Below are positions 29,850 to 43,000 of a stretch of DNA of 64,000 nt, in pieces. Location of the stretch: assembly GCF_018143015.1 (NCBI RefSeq), contig NC_054757.1, positions 22,645,785 to 22,709,784 of the forward strand. Reading direction: 5' to 3'. Positions within the stretch are counted from its first letter, which is position 1. Each line of letters opens with the position of its first letter. The notes below the pieces were generated by a model. That model saw only the letters and a program-made list of their open reading frames with translations, ran no database searches and was not told the DNA's origin. Position numbers and translations under genes: made by a program. The stretch comes from Lytechinus variegatus (lineage: Eukaryota > Echinodermata > Echinoidea > Temnopleuroida > Toxopneustidae).

Positions 29850-29945
29850 TTGAATTGAATAACTTTATTGGCCATAAAGGAAACCTTTTTTCCACTGGTT
29901 TACACACATGAAGATACAATGTATATACACAGAACAAAGCAAAAG
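29850..29945 (-). mobile_element. Retroposon 3' end, reverse orientation
   Basis: On the + strand TTGAATTGAATTGAATAACT is followed by TTATTGGCCATAAAGGAAAC. Read on the - strand this is an AATAAA-like motif followed by a (TTCAA)n tail, the same arrangement as at 10190-10256. The body upstream is not recognisable. Confidence 0.45.
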
Positions 29946-30502
29946 ATGATGAAAACATGTCAACATGAGGAGATAATTCTAACTCAGGTATACATGGTTA
30001 ATTAAAAAAATTACAATACACAAGTATTTGAAATATAAGTCAGTTTTAACGTTGATTTGTATTTCAAATACTGAATGGAACCTTCTCTATGATTAGTATC
30101 ATATACATGAATACTCTTAGTCCGAATGGGGGGGGGGGGATGATTCGTCCAACTTCAATAGCATTTTAATTCTCTTATCTGTATTTCTTTTATTAACCAA
30201 AATCCTAAACTCTTTATGACTTTTTACTTTCTCACTATTACCTTTAATCAATCATATATTATTTTTCAAAAAAATTACGACTTCAAATAAAAACCTAACT
30301 TTCACATTCCTTTCAAACTACAACCAAAAGCTTCTAAAATGTTCTCTTAAAAAAATTCAAATGTTTATTTCTTTCCCTATCTTGAATAAACCTGTCAATC
30401 TACAACAAATTCTATTTAACTTAATCACACCCCCAAAACCCGTGGAATTTCCACGGGCTCTGCAAGCTAGTTATTATTATTATTATTATTATAACTATTA
30501 TC

Positions 30503-33436
30503 CATTGGCAGATTCAGGGAGCGAGGGGTCCGCCCTCCCCCTATTGACGGAGCAAAAAAAGGAACAGAAAGGGCGGAAACAAAGAAAAAAAGGAGGGACT
30601 AAAAAAAGAGAGGAGGAAGACGAGGGAATAAAATAAAGATGAGGGGAATAAAATCTTTCATGTCACTATATAAAATTTGCGCTTGCATTGCCTGTTAGGT
30701 GATTTACGTATTTGCCAAATATGGAGCTTAAAATATAAAGTTTGGAAGTCAATATACAAAACATACTTCAGCTCGGAAATCGAAATTTCATATTTTGTTT
30801 GATTTACAAATTAATTTTTAAAAAGTGCTCTGTAAGCATGTCATTTTTTTGGTCTGACTTTGAACATTTTCTGCTCGCGCTTGGCGCTCGCAAAATTTGA
30901 TTTGTTGGGTACTTATTATTTTCATGTATTCCATGTAGTTCTCAAAATATCCCTATTGCAGGTCTGATTGTCAAAACGTATCAGCCACTGGCTTAAATCC
31001 GTGTTGATGGGTAGGGGGATGACTGAAATATTTTGGCATTTTTTTGCAATCATGTTCTTAGATATGCAAAGAATTGTCATTGATATGTCCACAGATATGT
31101 CCACCGTGGGTCACGGCATGGGGGGGGGCACAGCAAAATTTTGAATCACTGAGTGAGCGCGCTCAGTTGCCAGTTATTCTGACCTAATAGAGACATTTTA
31201 GGACAATGTCATTAAACGGATATGTATCTCACTGATCAAATAATGCGAGTGCGAAGCGCGAGCTGATTTTTTTTTATATTCACGCCTAAAAAGGGACATT
31301 ATAATCAAATTTGTGTAATCATGATAGGTACCTGTCTCGCTAAACAATGCGAGCGCGAAGCGCGAGCTGAAGTTTTCGTATATTTTGACCCCAAACAGCG
31401 AGATTTTAAGGAATATATTTTAGGAATCCATTAAGAGTATGCATATCTCACCATAGTCATCTAATGCGAGTATTACATCTGAACACATGAAACACTTTTT
31501 GTATTCTTTACAATCATGATTATCATACACATCTCACTAATCAAATATTGCAAGCGCGAAGCGCGAGCTGAAAATTTTTGATATTCAGATCAGCTAGAAG
31601 AAGGGACATTCTAAGGACTGATTTTAGGAATTCATGAAGAGCAGATATCTCACCAATCCACTAATGCGAACGGAATCACGGACAGGAAATGTTTCATATA
31701 TACGAAGACCTTAACATGGGGCAATCACTTTTTGAGTCATGAAAAAGAAGCATATGTCACTACATAGAACAATGATAACTCAGTGCTAGGAAATATATTT
31801 CGTTTATATTGACTTGAAAACGGGATGTTTTAGTACAACAGGATTATATATCTCGTTACACAGACAATGCGAGCACCAGGAACAATAAAGACGCAGGCCC
31901 TGGGCAAATTATCTTTCATAAAGTTATGATAAAAATGTTTCTTATGTAATGTAACATAATTATAATATAATATAATAAAATATTATAATGAATAATATTT
32001 TCTTCTTTCCCACTACGTTTCTCTTCCTTTCTCTCTCTTTTCTCCCTTTTCCACTTTTCCCCTTTTTTTTTGGGGGGGGGGGGTCAGCCGAAGGGGTAGT
32101 TACACCACTGTATGTCCATATGGCAAATACCCCTCCAATATTATTATCTTTTTTACCCCATGATGGTTTAATGGTTTTATTAGAGATTACATTAAAAAGT
32201 GACATTTTAATCCCTTCCCAAAGACCCCATCATTGATTGGAAGAAACGGGGGTTTCTCTTCAATGTTATAATAAGGACATAAGTATTTCGTTTGGAAATG
32301 GTGAACTGGCTCTTTATTTGCATTTTACGATTCAATAATATTGTTTTATTTGTCAAGCGGTATTTCAGGAAGAATTTTCACCAATAAAAACAATTGTCTC
32401 TTGTTTTTTTTTTCATTTCTTTCGTAAAAAGTGGGAGGATGTTTGTACAGGCCATCCCCCCCCTCCTCGAAAAGTGGGGGGATATATCCCCCCATCCCCC
32501 CGGGATTTACGCCAGTGGTATCAGCTATGATGACATAATGTCCTTTAAATGTCTCGGTCCTAAGTCAAAACTATAAGTAATAATAATGAAAAATATCATA
32601 TATTTATGCGATTCATATCCACCTTACAATTTTCCTATATACAAAGTGCTTAAATTGACCTCTTTTTAGATCGGAATATCAAATATTTTAAGCTCGCGCT
32701 TCGCGCTTGCTTAATTGATTTTCATGACAAACAGAATAGGTATATAACTAAAAAATTGATGCGAGCGGAAAAGTTGGAGATTTATACCTTTAAAAAACGA
32801 GACACTTTATTCATGTTTTGTAAATCGATAAGATGATGAGTTATTGGGGGATCTTCTTACAATAAAAAAGCGAGCACAAAGCGCGAGCAGAAAACTGCTG
32901 ATATTCTGATAGACAACAAGCTGCGTATCTAAATAAACATGCGCGCGTATGTTTCAGATTTAGACCTAGAATCTGGGCATTCCAAATACTTTTTTTTTTA
33001 AATTAAACCTGAATAGGGATATTTTGAAAACTTCATGAAATACACGACAGTAATACCTGACAAATCACATTTTGCGAGCGCGAGCAGAAAATGTTTATAT
33101 TTAGACCATAAAACTGACATTTACACAGTACTTTTTAAAAATCAATTTGTAAATCAAACGAAATAATGAAAGCTCGATTTCTGAGCTGAAATATTGATAT
33201 TTCAAGCTCTATATTGTGCAAGATATATCATTCACTTCACAGGCAATGCCAGAGCGAAGCGCGAGCGAAAAGTTTTATGTAGTCTTCCCCTCATTTTACT
33301 TAATTCACTCGTCTTCCTCTTTTTATTTTTTCTCCTCTCTTTCCCCATTATTTTCTTTCTTTCTCTCCTTGTTTCCTTTTGTTTTGCTCCGCCAATAGGG
33401 GGGGGGGGGTGCTCGTCTCCCCTGGATCCGCCTATC
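30503..33436. mobile_element. 2.9-kb inverted-repeat element filled with a GCGAGC-type periodic array
   Basis: The left end (CATTGGCAGATTCAGGGAG, then CCTATTGACGGAGCAAAA) is the inverse of the right end (TTTTGCTCCGCCAATAGG, then CTGGATCCGCCTAT). Between them GCGAGCGCGAAGCGCGAGC or a variant recurs at about 31246, 31343, 31549, 32690 (inverted), 32868, 33070 and 33241. It is embedded in diverged units with ATATCTCACTAATCAAATAA before it and GAAAATTTTTGATATTC after it. A short relative lies at 35072-35367. No transposase frame was found. The array may be subterminal binding sites or satellite growth within a transposon. Confidence 0.65.
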
Positions 33437-33470
33437 CGTATACGACACAATTTAAAACAAAGCACAAAAA

Positions 33471-33751
33471 CAGGGCCGTCGCCAGGGGGGTGCGGAGGGT
33501 GCAAACGCACCCCCCTTCAGAACCAAAAAAAATAATAATAAAAAAAAAATAAAAAAAAAATTTAAAAAAAAAGAAAAAAAAACCGGATGGGGGGGGGGGG
33601 GGTAAGGAGACTTGAGGGCTCTTTTGAAAAAGATCTGGCCGGCGGGCTATATAACTGCATGAAATTGAGTTAAAACGTTGTTTTTTGTGTTTTTGTGTTT
33701 TTTTTTTTCATAAAAAGCACCCCCCCTAGAAAAAAGCTGGTGACGGCCCTG
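33471..33751. mobile_element. MITE with CAGGGCCGTCGCCAG ends
   Basis: CAGGGCCGTCGCCAG at the left mirrors CTGGTGACGGCCCTG at the right, with matching G-run and C-run subterminal parts and an A-rich and T-rich middle. CAGGG ends resemble hAT elements, but no clean 8-bp target duplication is visible. It sits 35 bp from the end of the preceding element. Confidence 0.75.
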
Positions 33752-33945
33752 AAAAACACACGAGCGTTTTCCAAAATAGGCCTAGTATAGGCATACTGAT
33801 TCCAAGTTCAAATTGAGCGATGAGTTCCGAGATAACGTGTCCTATAATTTTCGTGAAACAGCATGCCGTTGAAATGATACGGGTGCCCAGCGGGTGCCCC
33901 CTCGTTTCGTAAACCTAGTTTCGAAGAGGAAAGCCGATTCTTGGT

Positions 33946-34065
33946 CTCAGTCACATTTGCTCTACGGTGGCCGTACGGCGAGTCGAAAACAGCCGTTTTA
34001 TTCACTTTTATTCAATCCGCCTATAATACCTATATATGTTAAACCGTAGGGGAAATATGACTGAG
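33946..34065. mobile_element. Second, diverged copy of the CTACGGCGGCCGTACGGCG hairpin MITE
   Basis: The left arm (CAGTCACATTTGCTCTACGG, then TGGCCGTACGGCGAGTCG) is nearly identical to that at 20289. The right arm is diverged or truncated, ending CCGTAGGGGAAATATGACTG. Confidence 0.75.
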
Positions 34066-34599
34066 GTATATATTTTTGAAGAGGTGTGTTAATACGAGTA
34101 CTGTACTTGATTGTGTTTTGCTGGATAATTCAGCTCATGTGTGTGAGAGAGAGGGGGTGTGTGTGCGTGAGTGTGTTGTAATGTGTTTCATGAGCTTCCA
34201 TGATTTAATGTGGTGATGAAAGTATGTTCATATTTTGCCCCCGGGGGGGGGGTCAAAATGGAGTATTGCTGTACACACGTGTAACCCCCCCCAAAAAAAA
34301 AAAAAAAAAAGCGCGAGAAAAACTCGTTTAGGGGGTGTTTGGAAAGAATTTGGCCATGCGTGCGTACAGCAAATAATGCATTCATGGCTGCCCCCCCCCC
34401 CCGGGTATTTTGCTCACCATATCCCATACTGCTAATTTTCAAGTCATTACTCGGACATTTGGAGACTGTTCATTTAAGGGGTGTTGCAGCTGTCCTAAGT
34501 GGCGCGGGGCAGACGCCCCCTCTATGATTTTTAAACTAGCAAAGGAAAAACGGCCCGAAAAGAGGGAAGAAGAAGACGATTGGCTGAGAGGCACCGATC

Positions 34600-34820
34600 C
34601 TATGGTAACTGTCGGATAAAATGGGACTTGTCGGATAAAACGTCCGACAAATCCTTTCATGAAACGCCCCCAGGAGAGCGTTTCATGTGCTGTCAGACGT
34701 TTTATCCGACAAGTCTCCAACATTTACCATCGTAACACTGCTTCTTTGCCAATCAACATCATTGAAAGTTGTCAGATCAGACAACTTGTCGGACAAAAAT
34801 GTTGATGAAACTCTCCCCTG
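34600..34820. mobile_element. Two adjacent MITEs built from GTCGGATAAAACGT hairpins
   Basis: 34671-34820 runs from CAGGAGAGCGTTTCATG to GATGAAACTCTCCCCTG, with inner arms TTTTATCCGACAAGT and ACTTGTCGGACAAAA. Immediately to its left is a partial second copy in inverted order (CTTGTCGGATAAAACGTCCG to TTTCATGAAACGCCCC). Confidence 0.7.
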
Positions 34821-35071
34821 ATGATCAAGTTTAAGGGGAAAAAACGGTCAGGGCTGCCGTTTTCTAAAGTATATCCGTCATATTTCGAAAAGAGCAAGAC
34901 TAATTTTGTATAAGATGAGAGACGTGGATCACTGTTGGTAGTATGCCCTGTTTTGCAAAAGTGAAAATAATAGTCATAAAAAGGTCGTCAGTGGCAAGCC
35001 CCCCCCCCCCTCAGCCATCAAAATTGCCTGTTGGTTCTGCCGCCCTTCAGATGTGAATTTATTATATTCAT

Positions 35072-35367
35072 CAGGGGTGGATCCAGCCTTCGCCAATAGG
35101 GGGGGGGGGGGGATTTTTTTCAGCCATATTTTCACTGATCGGCATCTCGAGGATGATTTTTGGTTTCTTTGAAGGGGTAGTCCTAATAGTCACTTCTTAG
35201 CTTTATTCTCAGAATAAACATTAATATATAATATCATAATATCCTTATTTATACAATGCGAGCGCGAAGCGCGAGCTAATTTTTTTGGAAATCTTTTTTT
35301 TTTGCTCCGCCAATAGGGGAGGGGGTGGGCCAGGCCCCTCGCTCCCACCCCCCCCTGGATCCGCCTA
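35072..35367. mobile_element. Short relative of the 30.5-kb element
   Basis: It begins CAGGGGTGGATCCAGCC and CGCCAATAGGGGG, contains one GCGAGCGCGAAGCGCGAGC, then TTTTGCTCCGCCAATAGG, and ends CTGGATCCGCCTATG. It looks like the 2.9-kb element reduced to its ends plus one array unit. Confidence 0.7.
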
Positions 35368-36100
35368 TGTATTCATGATTGGATAAACATTTTTCAAGCC
35401 CCCTAGACATGCTGGATTAACACAAAAATGATAACTTCATGTTATCTGGGATTACATGATACACAGGCTATATCCGCGGAAAGGTTGACTGGCTCCGGTG
35501 ACTGGCATGCAGCCGCGCTTTATAACCATAATCTAAACACTATAGGGGACCCGGTATAGACCTACTTTTTTCATGTAAGGGGTATATGACTGTATTTTAA
35601 AAAGTAAAATCTATACAGGAGCAAGAAAGAGAGGGGCCTGGAACTTGATGTGCAGCTGCATGGATTCAGGAAATATGACATACTGGCATCTGGCGTACAG
35701 TTGGTAGTCTGCTGGGCAAACCCTTCACTCGAAATAAGGGTCTGAATGTGCAGCCTACTCATGGCTTGGGCTTGTGCACTGAAGGCTCTCTCGCTTGGAA
35801 CAGCAAGTTTTCTATATGCTAGTCTTTGCGTGGAGTCACACTTGTTGATCAAAGTTCCAATGAGGGTCTGTTCCTGCAGACTATACAGTGGGGGGGGGGG
35901 CATGTCCCCCCAAAATGTTTCATGACTGAAGGAGAAAAGACAGAAAAGGAGACAAGAAATATTATATTAAGTCAAAATCTCACCAGAATCATATCTTTTT
36001 TTTTGACGTACCCCCTCAATTATTTTGGCTAACTACGCCATTGCCAAAATAGGCTCACTCGTACTCGTAGGCCTAAATAATTTTGTTTGTATGCACTGTC

Positions 36101-36408
36101 AGAATAATTCATTCCTGATAAATAAATGGTGGGAATTGAAAGAGTAAGAGTCACTGATCTCTATCAGTGGTAAGAGTACTCTAGAAAGTGTGAAGCGAAC
36201 CGCCCTCATCGTCGTACACGTACATACATGTAGACTAGACAGTGTAGCTAGCTAGCATAGCCAGATATGAAAATTTTATGTGTAATTTGTATGTGTTTGT
36301 GACGTGGCGAAGCTGTAGTCATCGCTAGAGTGACTGGTTGGTTATCTCATCTAAATCGACGATAATCTACTTCGCTGTTTTATTTAGGCAGAATTTCATC
36401 AGATCAAA
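36101..36408 (+). promoter_or_regulatory. TM9SF3: Probable TM9SF3 promoter and 5' UTR
   Basis: This is the 300 bases before the TM9SF3 start codon. It is unique-looking, with no interspersed repeat and modest CpG content. The sequence runs uninterrupted into the ATG at 36409. No TATA box or clear initiator is distinguishable, and the transcription start site is not determined. Confidence 0.35.
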
Positions 36409-39400
36409 ATGTGGAAGGGACTTTTGATATTAACATTTGTGATTTTTACTCTGATATTCGTGGTGAAAGGAGATGAACATACCCACGAAGTAAGTTGATG
36501 TTATTTTATTGTGACCAGCCTTCGCTGGTTGACTTGGGTGATCTTGGAATAAGCTAGCTGCGTAGGTCGGGTCGGGAAGCCGGTAACGTCCGTAGACGTT
36601 GTACATGGCCTATGCAATGGCCCGGGGTCGGGGTGGAGTGATGTGATTTGTGTGGAATACGGGGGCCAGGGGTAGCCTAGTCTTCAGAGATGCCAAGTTA
36701 AAAAAAATGTAATGCGTGAGATTTTCATGACTCGACGTCTCTGAGCGCGCGCGGCCAGTACTTACACTCGTACGTTGCGAAAAGGTGCGCGCGCAACGCG
36801 CGCGCGCATGAGATATGGGCTTCAAAACTATGCGATGCACGCACGCTAGTCATCGTATCACGTACTAGCTGTGCGCTGACTGCACTTTTGATTCGTCTCG
36901 TGTGCCGGGCTAGACGCGAAGGCGGTCAGCCAGTCGTATTATCTGGCGAATAATGCTACTTTTCCTCTTTTTTTCTGTTGGGTACCGATATGCGTGAGAA
37001 AAATGGGTGCCATGCGTGAGATCGTGAGACGGACCCTGAATGCGTGAGTCTCACGCACAATGCGTGAGACTTGGTAGCTCTGAGTCTTGAGGACGCAATG
37101 ATGATTATTTTTGACAAACTGACATATATATAATATATCATTGACGTCTTGCATGTCTTGACACTGTTGTAATGGCCAAACGTGGTTTCGGGAACCACTC
37201 GTTGATTTGTATATGCGCACTTGTGTACAAAGACAAAGTGAATGGAGCCTGGAGGTGGAAATAGATAGGGAACCGTGCGTGTGACTGAATAAAGTGCTGC
37301 TGTATGAAGTATGGTGTGTACGGTGGTTCCCAATATCACGATAATGCCGTTGTAATAGTTTCTTAAGACTTAAGCGAAGCACCATAATAAAGATGGATTC
37401 CCCTTGGAAATCCTTCTTTTTTTAAAAATCACTTAATTGGTCGTGATTTTATTTAACTCTAGGCCTACACCTTCCTTCACCTAATGCGTAGCCGTAGGAA
37501 GGTTTAAAAAAACACGGGGGAAAAATAAAGGATCCTCACCAGACCGATGTCGCGTAGACCCTTCGATCCACATGTAATTTACCGATGTAAACAACGCAAA
37601 TACAATGGCGTCGACCCTTGAACCGCTTATGTATTATGAACGGTACTTCCGGTTAGCGATGCCGTTCTAAAGATTCATTTATAGATAGAAATTATTATTT
37701 TACAAATAAAATATATTACGTGATTATAAATAATTAATAGGAAGGGGGTCGGGTGTCCGGACATCTTTTTACTTCTCTGTGGATTACACTAAAAATATGA
37801 ATTCATTACTTGTAATCATTTTCCATTTTGTTCTTTATATTTCCTATAAACATTTTGTACTAAAAATTGATGAAACTTCGCTTGTAAATTTTTCCAAATG
37901 ACATTCTAAAATTGATCGTCCGGACACACAACCCATCCGGATACACAACTGGTCGTATTATATCAATTATTTATAATTACGTACATTTTTTCTATATAAA
38001 CAACGGAAATACAAAAAATGAAATAAAAAATGGGGTAAACATAATACTTGCCCATGAACTTTAGTTTGGGTGCAAAACAAAAAATAAAATTGGTGATTTA
38101 CATGTAGGTCTACATGTAGTTTCAATATGGGTAATCCTGGCCTCTACAGCCAGGCATAGATAGCCGAGCCAGGCGTTAGGGGAGTAAGCCTACGTATAGT
38201 AGATGAATTTTACTCCCCACACGCCTCCAGGCTAGCCAGGGGCAGGGCGAGATTAGCCAGGAGGCCTATAGAGTAAACATCATTTACTAACGTATGCTTA
38301 CCTAGCCTAGCCAGGCGGCTTCTTGAGAGTAAAAATCATTTACTGACGTAGGCTTTCAATGAAGCCAGGTCTTCCTTTTCATTCACCTACATGGAGGACG
38401 CCAAAACCTGAAACTTTCACCCCCGAGATTTCTACTTCTAAATGATCTAGCCCTAAATCATGTACATGGGATTAAACTTCATTTCCGACATTTCTACGCT
38501 CTTGTTATTTTATTATTTTTGAACAAGAATTCATCAAAAAAGTGAGAAAAATATTGTGAAAAGATGGAAGAGACTTTCGTGATGTTTACGCCGCCATATT
38601 GTTAACTATTGTTCTTCGCCAACGTTACCCGACGCACGCATATTTCCATCGGGTAAATTACTGCCCATGCAATTAGCTTTTTCAACTTGACGGTTTCGGC
38701 TAAACAGAGATTTACTGTCAGCCAGGGATTAAAGTGTGCAAATAGCAGACACCTAAGCAAAATTGGACCTAAACAAAAATGCAATCATTGATTATTGAAT
38801 CAAATAATGTGTATTTCCATAATAAAAACGTTGAATATTAATGTCATAAAAATAGAATTGAAAAAAATATGGTAAATTGAAAGTATTTACTTACATGTAC
38901 TACCAGAATATTGTTTTTTGCCAAATATCGGTTGGTAGAATTGTGCACCGCGATCAATTTCGGCGATTTTAAATGGCACTCTAAACTCCAGAATAATTAC
39001 TTGATTGAGAAGACGATGAGGCTAGTAGAAATGTTGGAACGCCGTTCAAACAACCATAAAAAGCGTTTACCGTAAGTAACGGTGTATTAACCGCACCTTT
39101 TTCTCGGCGGGATAGAAGCAAAAGTCGGGGGTGCGGTTTATACACGGTGACGGGTCCGAGCCAGCCCGCCGTACCCCTCCCGTACATGTACGATGTCTGC
39201 CAGTTCACAACACGTCGAGAGGCCGGGCGTAGCCGCCCAGGCAATGTCGTTTAGAGGGGTATGAGCCGCGGGTAATGAGAAGCGAACGATCTTAATTAAA
39301 TGATGTCCATAACAAACGCACCAACCTTCATGACACTAATTTTGACTTTATTCTCGATTCAAAGTAGTGAAGTTCCCTGGCTAATTTAAAAGGGACGCCA

Positions 39401-40016
39401 AGCATACTCGGTAATATTTTTGTCACCGATGAGCGAGAGTTGAGTGAGCTTGCTTAGATTGCGTTGGAATGTGGTTATAATGCGACTTAAGCTGGCGCTA
39501 TTCAAAGTCCCGTTTCGCGCCAGCTTTTTTTTTGCCTTCCTGTTTGCTTTTCATAAGATACCATGTAAACCATGCACGAGAGAGACGGCACGAAGCCGAA
39601 AAAAAACAACTGGACAAAATGTCAATTTCTTTGTTTCTTGAATCTTCCTGTAATCCCGTATCCAAAATTCATGCTAAGACATCAAATTTTCGAAAGTGAT
39701 TGTGAGGTTGTGATGCAAGAAATGTGAATGTTTCTTCCTCCTACGCTGGGAAAGACACAGATCATAATTTGATGTACTGGCATGACTGGTACTGTATCGT
39801 AGTTTGCAATGTAATGGCAGTGCTATGTGTGTGCGTGTACACTGTGACTGTGAGTGTGTAAGTTGCCAATATTGGCGGGACCGTTCTTTCTTTCTAACAT
39901 TTGTAGATGAATTGATCAAGAACAGCAGATTTCCGCATACCGGTGATCTCTTTGGATACTTTGAAATATTAAAAACTTCGATTTTGTTTCTTCGTACCTC
40001 AAATATGCATGTAAAT

Positions 40017-40072
<56 letters not shown>

Positions 40073-43000
40073 TGGGGGTGCGGTTAATACACGGGTGCGG
40101 TTAATACACCGTTACTTACGGTACCTACTTTGACAACCTTTAAACCTTTATATATGTATGTAGCCTCCAACATAAGTTCCAACCAGGGCATTGGAAAAAA
40201 AAAACCTTCCCAAAAAGTTTGCTGAAAATTTTGTATCTTTATATTCATGATATGGCCATTTATTTTCTACACTGTATTCCTTGAAATTATTTAGTTTTTA
40301 ATAGTTGGAAACTACCGAAAAAATGAAGAACATTCACCTCTTTCTTGACTCTGAAAGATCTTTTTATGCTTTTATACTGGGTAAATACTTGTAGTCCCAC
40401 ATGTAGACTTTCATAGTGTTGACAAAATGTACAACGATCAGAAATGATCAAAATGATCACACGATCAACGTTTTCAGTTAATGTTCCAACACCATGAAAG
40501 TCTACATGTGGGACTACAAAAAAAATGTGTTTTTTTTAGTTGGAAACTATAAAGTAAATGAAGAATGTCCAACTCTTTCTTGACTCTGAAAGATAATGTC
40601 AAAATGTTACACTCCGTCAGTATTGTAGTCCCATATGTAGACTTTCTTGGTATATGGAAAACCGACAGCCATTATTTATAGGTTTAATGATGCAAAATGT
40701 GAAATTTTAACAACTTCTGTAAAGTTACAACTATATATTTGTTTTTGTTACATCAAAGAATGATCTTTCGGAGTCAAGAAAGAGGTGAATATTCTTATTT
40801 TTTTCTTCATAGTTTCCAAATCAAAACAATCCAGGAAATATAGATAAGAAAGCTGTTTCATGGATTCAAAGATGCAAAACGTGACATTTTAGCAACTTAT
40901 GGTGAAGGTTCACCCCCCCCCCTTGGTCTGTAAACGCCAGTTTATTAATAGCGTTTAAAATGTTTTCAAACTAGACTCATGTTTTTCACACTGCATTTTT
41001 TTCCTTAACCCCGGGAAAATTGGTAAGGCTAAGGGGGGGGGCCTTAGCCCACCAATTTCTCGGGGTTAAGCTTAGCCCACTTCCTTTTCACACTACGTTT
41101 TAGCAAAGTGGGCTAGCAAAAAGTACGGTACTATCTGGCCCTGCAAAAAAGCAGGGTTAGCCGGCTTATTGTGGTGCTAGCACCACAATTGTGATGCTAA
41201 GAGATGCAGTGTGAAACGAAACTGGGCTAAGGAAAAGTGGGGCTAAGCAATAGCCAATCATAGAAGTCGAAATTGCTCGTTACTCACGCTCTGTATGGTA
41301 AAATCATCAATATTCATGAGCTATGGGATAGTCCGGGGTTAAGGCGTTAACCCCGGCTAAGCAGATGGTATGGGGTTAAGAAAGACAGTGTGAATCCAAA
41401 AATAGATTGTATGGGGTTAAGGATAGTCCGGGGTTAAGGATAGTCCGGGGTTAAGGATAGTATGGGGTTAGGGAAATGCAATGTGAAAAGCATATTAATG
41501 GCTCAAGCCTATCAGAGAGAAACTCCCATTTTGACCACACCTCTACTGCCAATTAAAGATGATTCCTCAAGGCTGGGAAATGCATGTACTTACTCTATAG
41601 TGTGTAAAATGTATTTATATATTTGTTTTTCATGCCTGATTTATTGTTTGATTTTTCTGAAAAAAAAATCTTTTTGTTTGTTCACTGGTTTGGAAGGTAT
41701 TCCACAGCTGAGCAAGCATTAACCTACATGTACATTTTACAGTTAAAGCTCTACACAATAGAATGTGCTTTGTGTACAAATGTAGTACATGTACATGTAA
41801 GATGAACAGTTGAATTAATATTTCATTATATTTTCCCATAGGTTTTATTTTGATATTTCATTAGGTGACTGGTGAGGTACTAACAAGTTTAGGAGTAAAC
41901 CATTCTGTATTGTCATGTACAACGCCTACTTACATGTAGCTTGTTGTACCCGAGCAAATGGGAGGCTGAATGCCAAACATTCGTACCATTCCACACACGA
42001 CATACCATCCAAAATGTACGGTTGCACGGCTTGAGGTGACATCACAATACGATTCAGTTCTTTGCGCTCAGTAATAAATAAAGGTGAAATATGTGCATAG
42101 CTTGCTGGCTACATGCGCAATGCTGCCCAAGGTCATGTGCGCTTGTGGGATTTTGCTTTTCGTTTTCAATATTTTTGCTCCCTTTTCATAGATTACTGCA
42201 GGGAAAAACTCTCGTTTTTTCATATTTTCGTTCAACTCCGAGGCGTTGTACAACGCAAATAGCAAATATTCTTATTCCTGCAATAGTGCGAGATTTCGCA
42301 TTAGGTGAAAGAAAGAAACACTTTATTCAACTCGGCTAACGCCTCATTGAATAGAGCATCTTTATTTCACCTCATGCAAAATCTCGTGCCATCACACACA
42401 TCCCAATATCTCCATCCATACAGTTCTCACTTCCTGTCTCTATCCTTTTACTGGTACTTTTCATTTTTGAAGGATGAATGGGAGCCCACAAACCCCCCCC
42501 CCCCAAAAAAAAGAGGAAAACACATATGTGTATATCAGGTTTTGGGGGAAGTAGGGTCAAATGTGATTTGCACAGAGGCATTATACATGTACATGTACCA
42601 TAAGCCTTTAAATGCACGTACATGTATATGTGCTGGTACATGCATCTGTTACTTGTAAATTTAAATTTTATTACATACATGTAGTGTGCATGTAGGCTTA
42701 CATGTTCCCTTCAGGTAAATGTGCTACATTACTGTGGTAGAGTTAATGATTATGTTCATATGTACATGTAGCATGGATCCGATGAAGTAATCACTATTCC
42801 CCTCTCTCTCTCTTATTTCTTTGACAGTATGAAGACAAGGAAGAGGTTGTCCTGTGGATGAACACGGTAGGTCCGTACCACAATCGACAGGAGACATACA
42901 GTTACTTCTCCCTCCCGTTCTGTAGAGGGCCCCAGCAGGGCATCAGCCATTACCATGAAACTCTTGGCGAGGCGTTGCAGGGCGTCGAGCTCGAGTTCAG

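Larger units (their letters stand above)
25923..36100. other. Repeat-rich intergenic region between FADD and TM9SF3
   Basis: No established gene is recognised. The region holds a 107-bp direct repeat with an unexplained open frame between its copies, a second ATC microsatellite, foldback sequences at 28.3-28.7 kb and a retroposon tail at 29.85 kb. It also holds the 2.9-kb GCGAGC element, several MITEs and many G or C homopolymer runs. A - strand frame at 35571-35903 (start LQEQTLIGTLINKC) may be a gene remnant but is unidentified. Confidence 0.5.

Noticed and set aside
35571-35903. 110-codon - strand frame beginning LQEQTLIGTLINKCDS after a proline run
   Set aside because: The first residues loosely recall an annexin repeat, but the match does not continue. 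Too weak to call a gene or pseudogene.
36939-37385. Two long - strand frames (148 and 127 codons) in TM9SF3 intron 1
   Set aside because: They overlap each other in different frames, lie partly in the TGCGTGAG-rich MITE, and show no domain.
41720-42780. Frequent TACATGTA and CATGTACATG words
   Set aside because: Short self-complementary words scattered without period or boundaries. They look like simple compositional enrichment, not a defined element.
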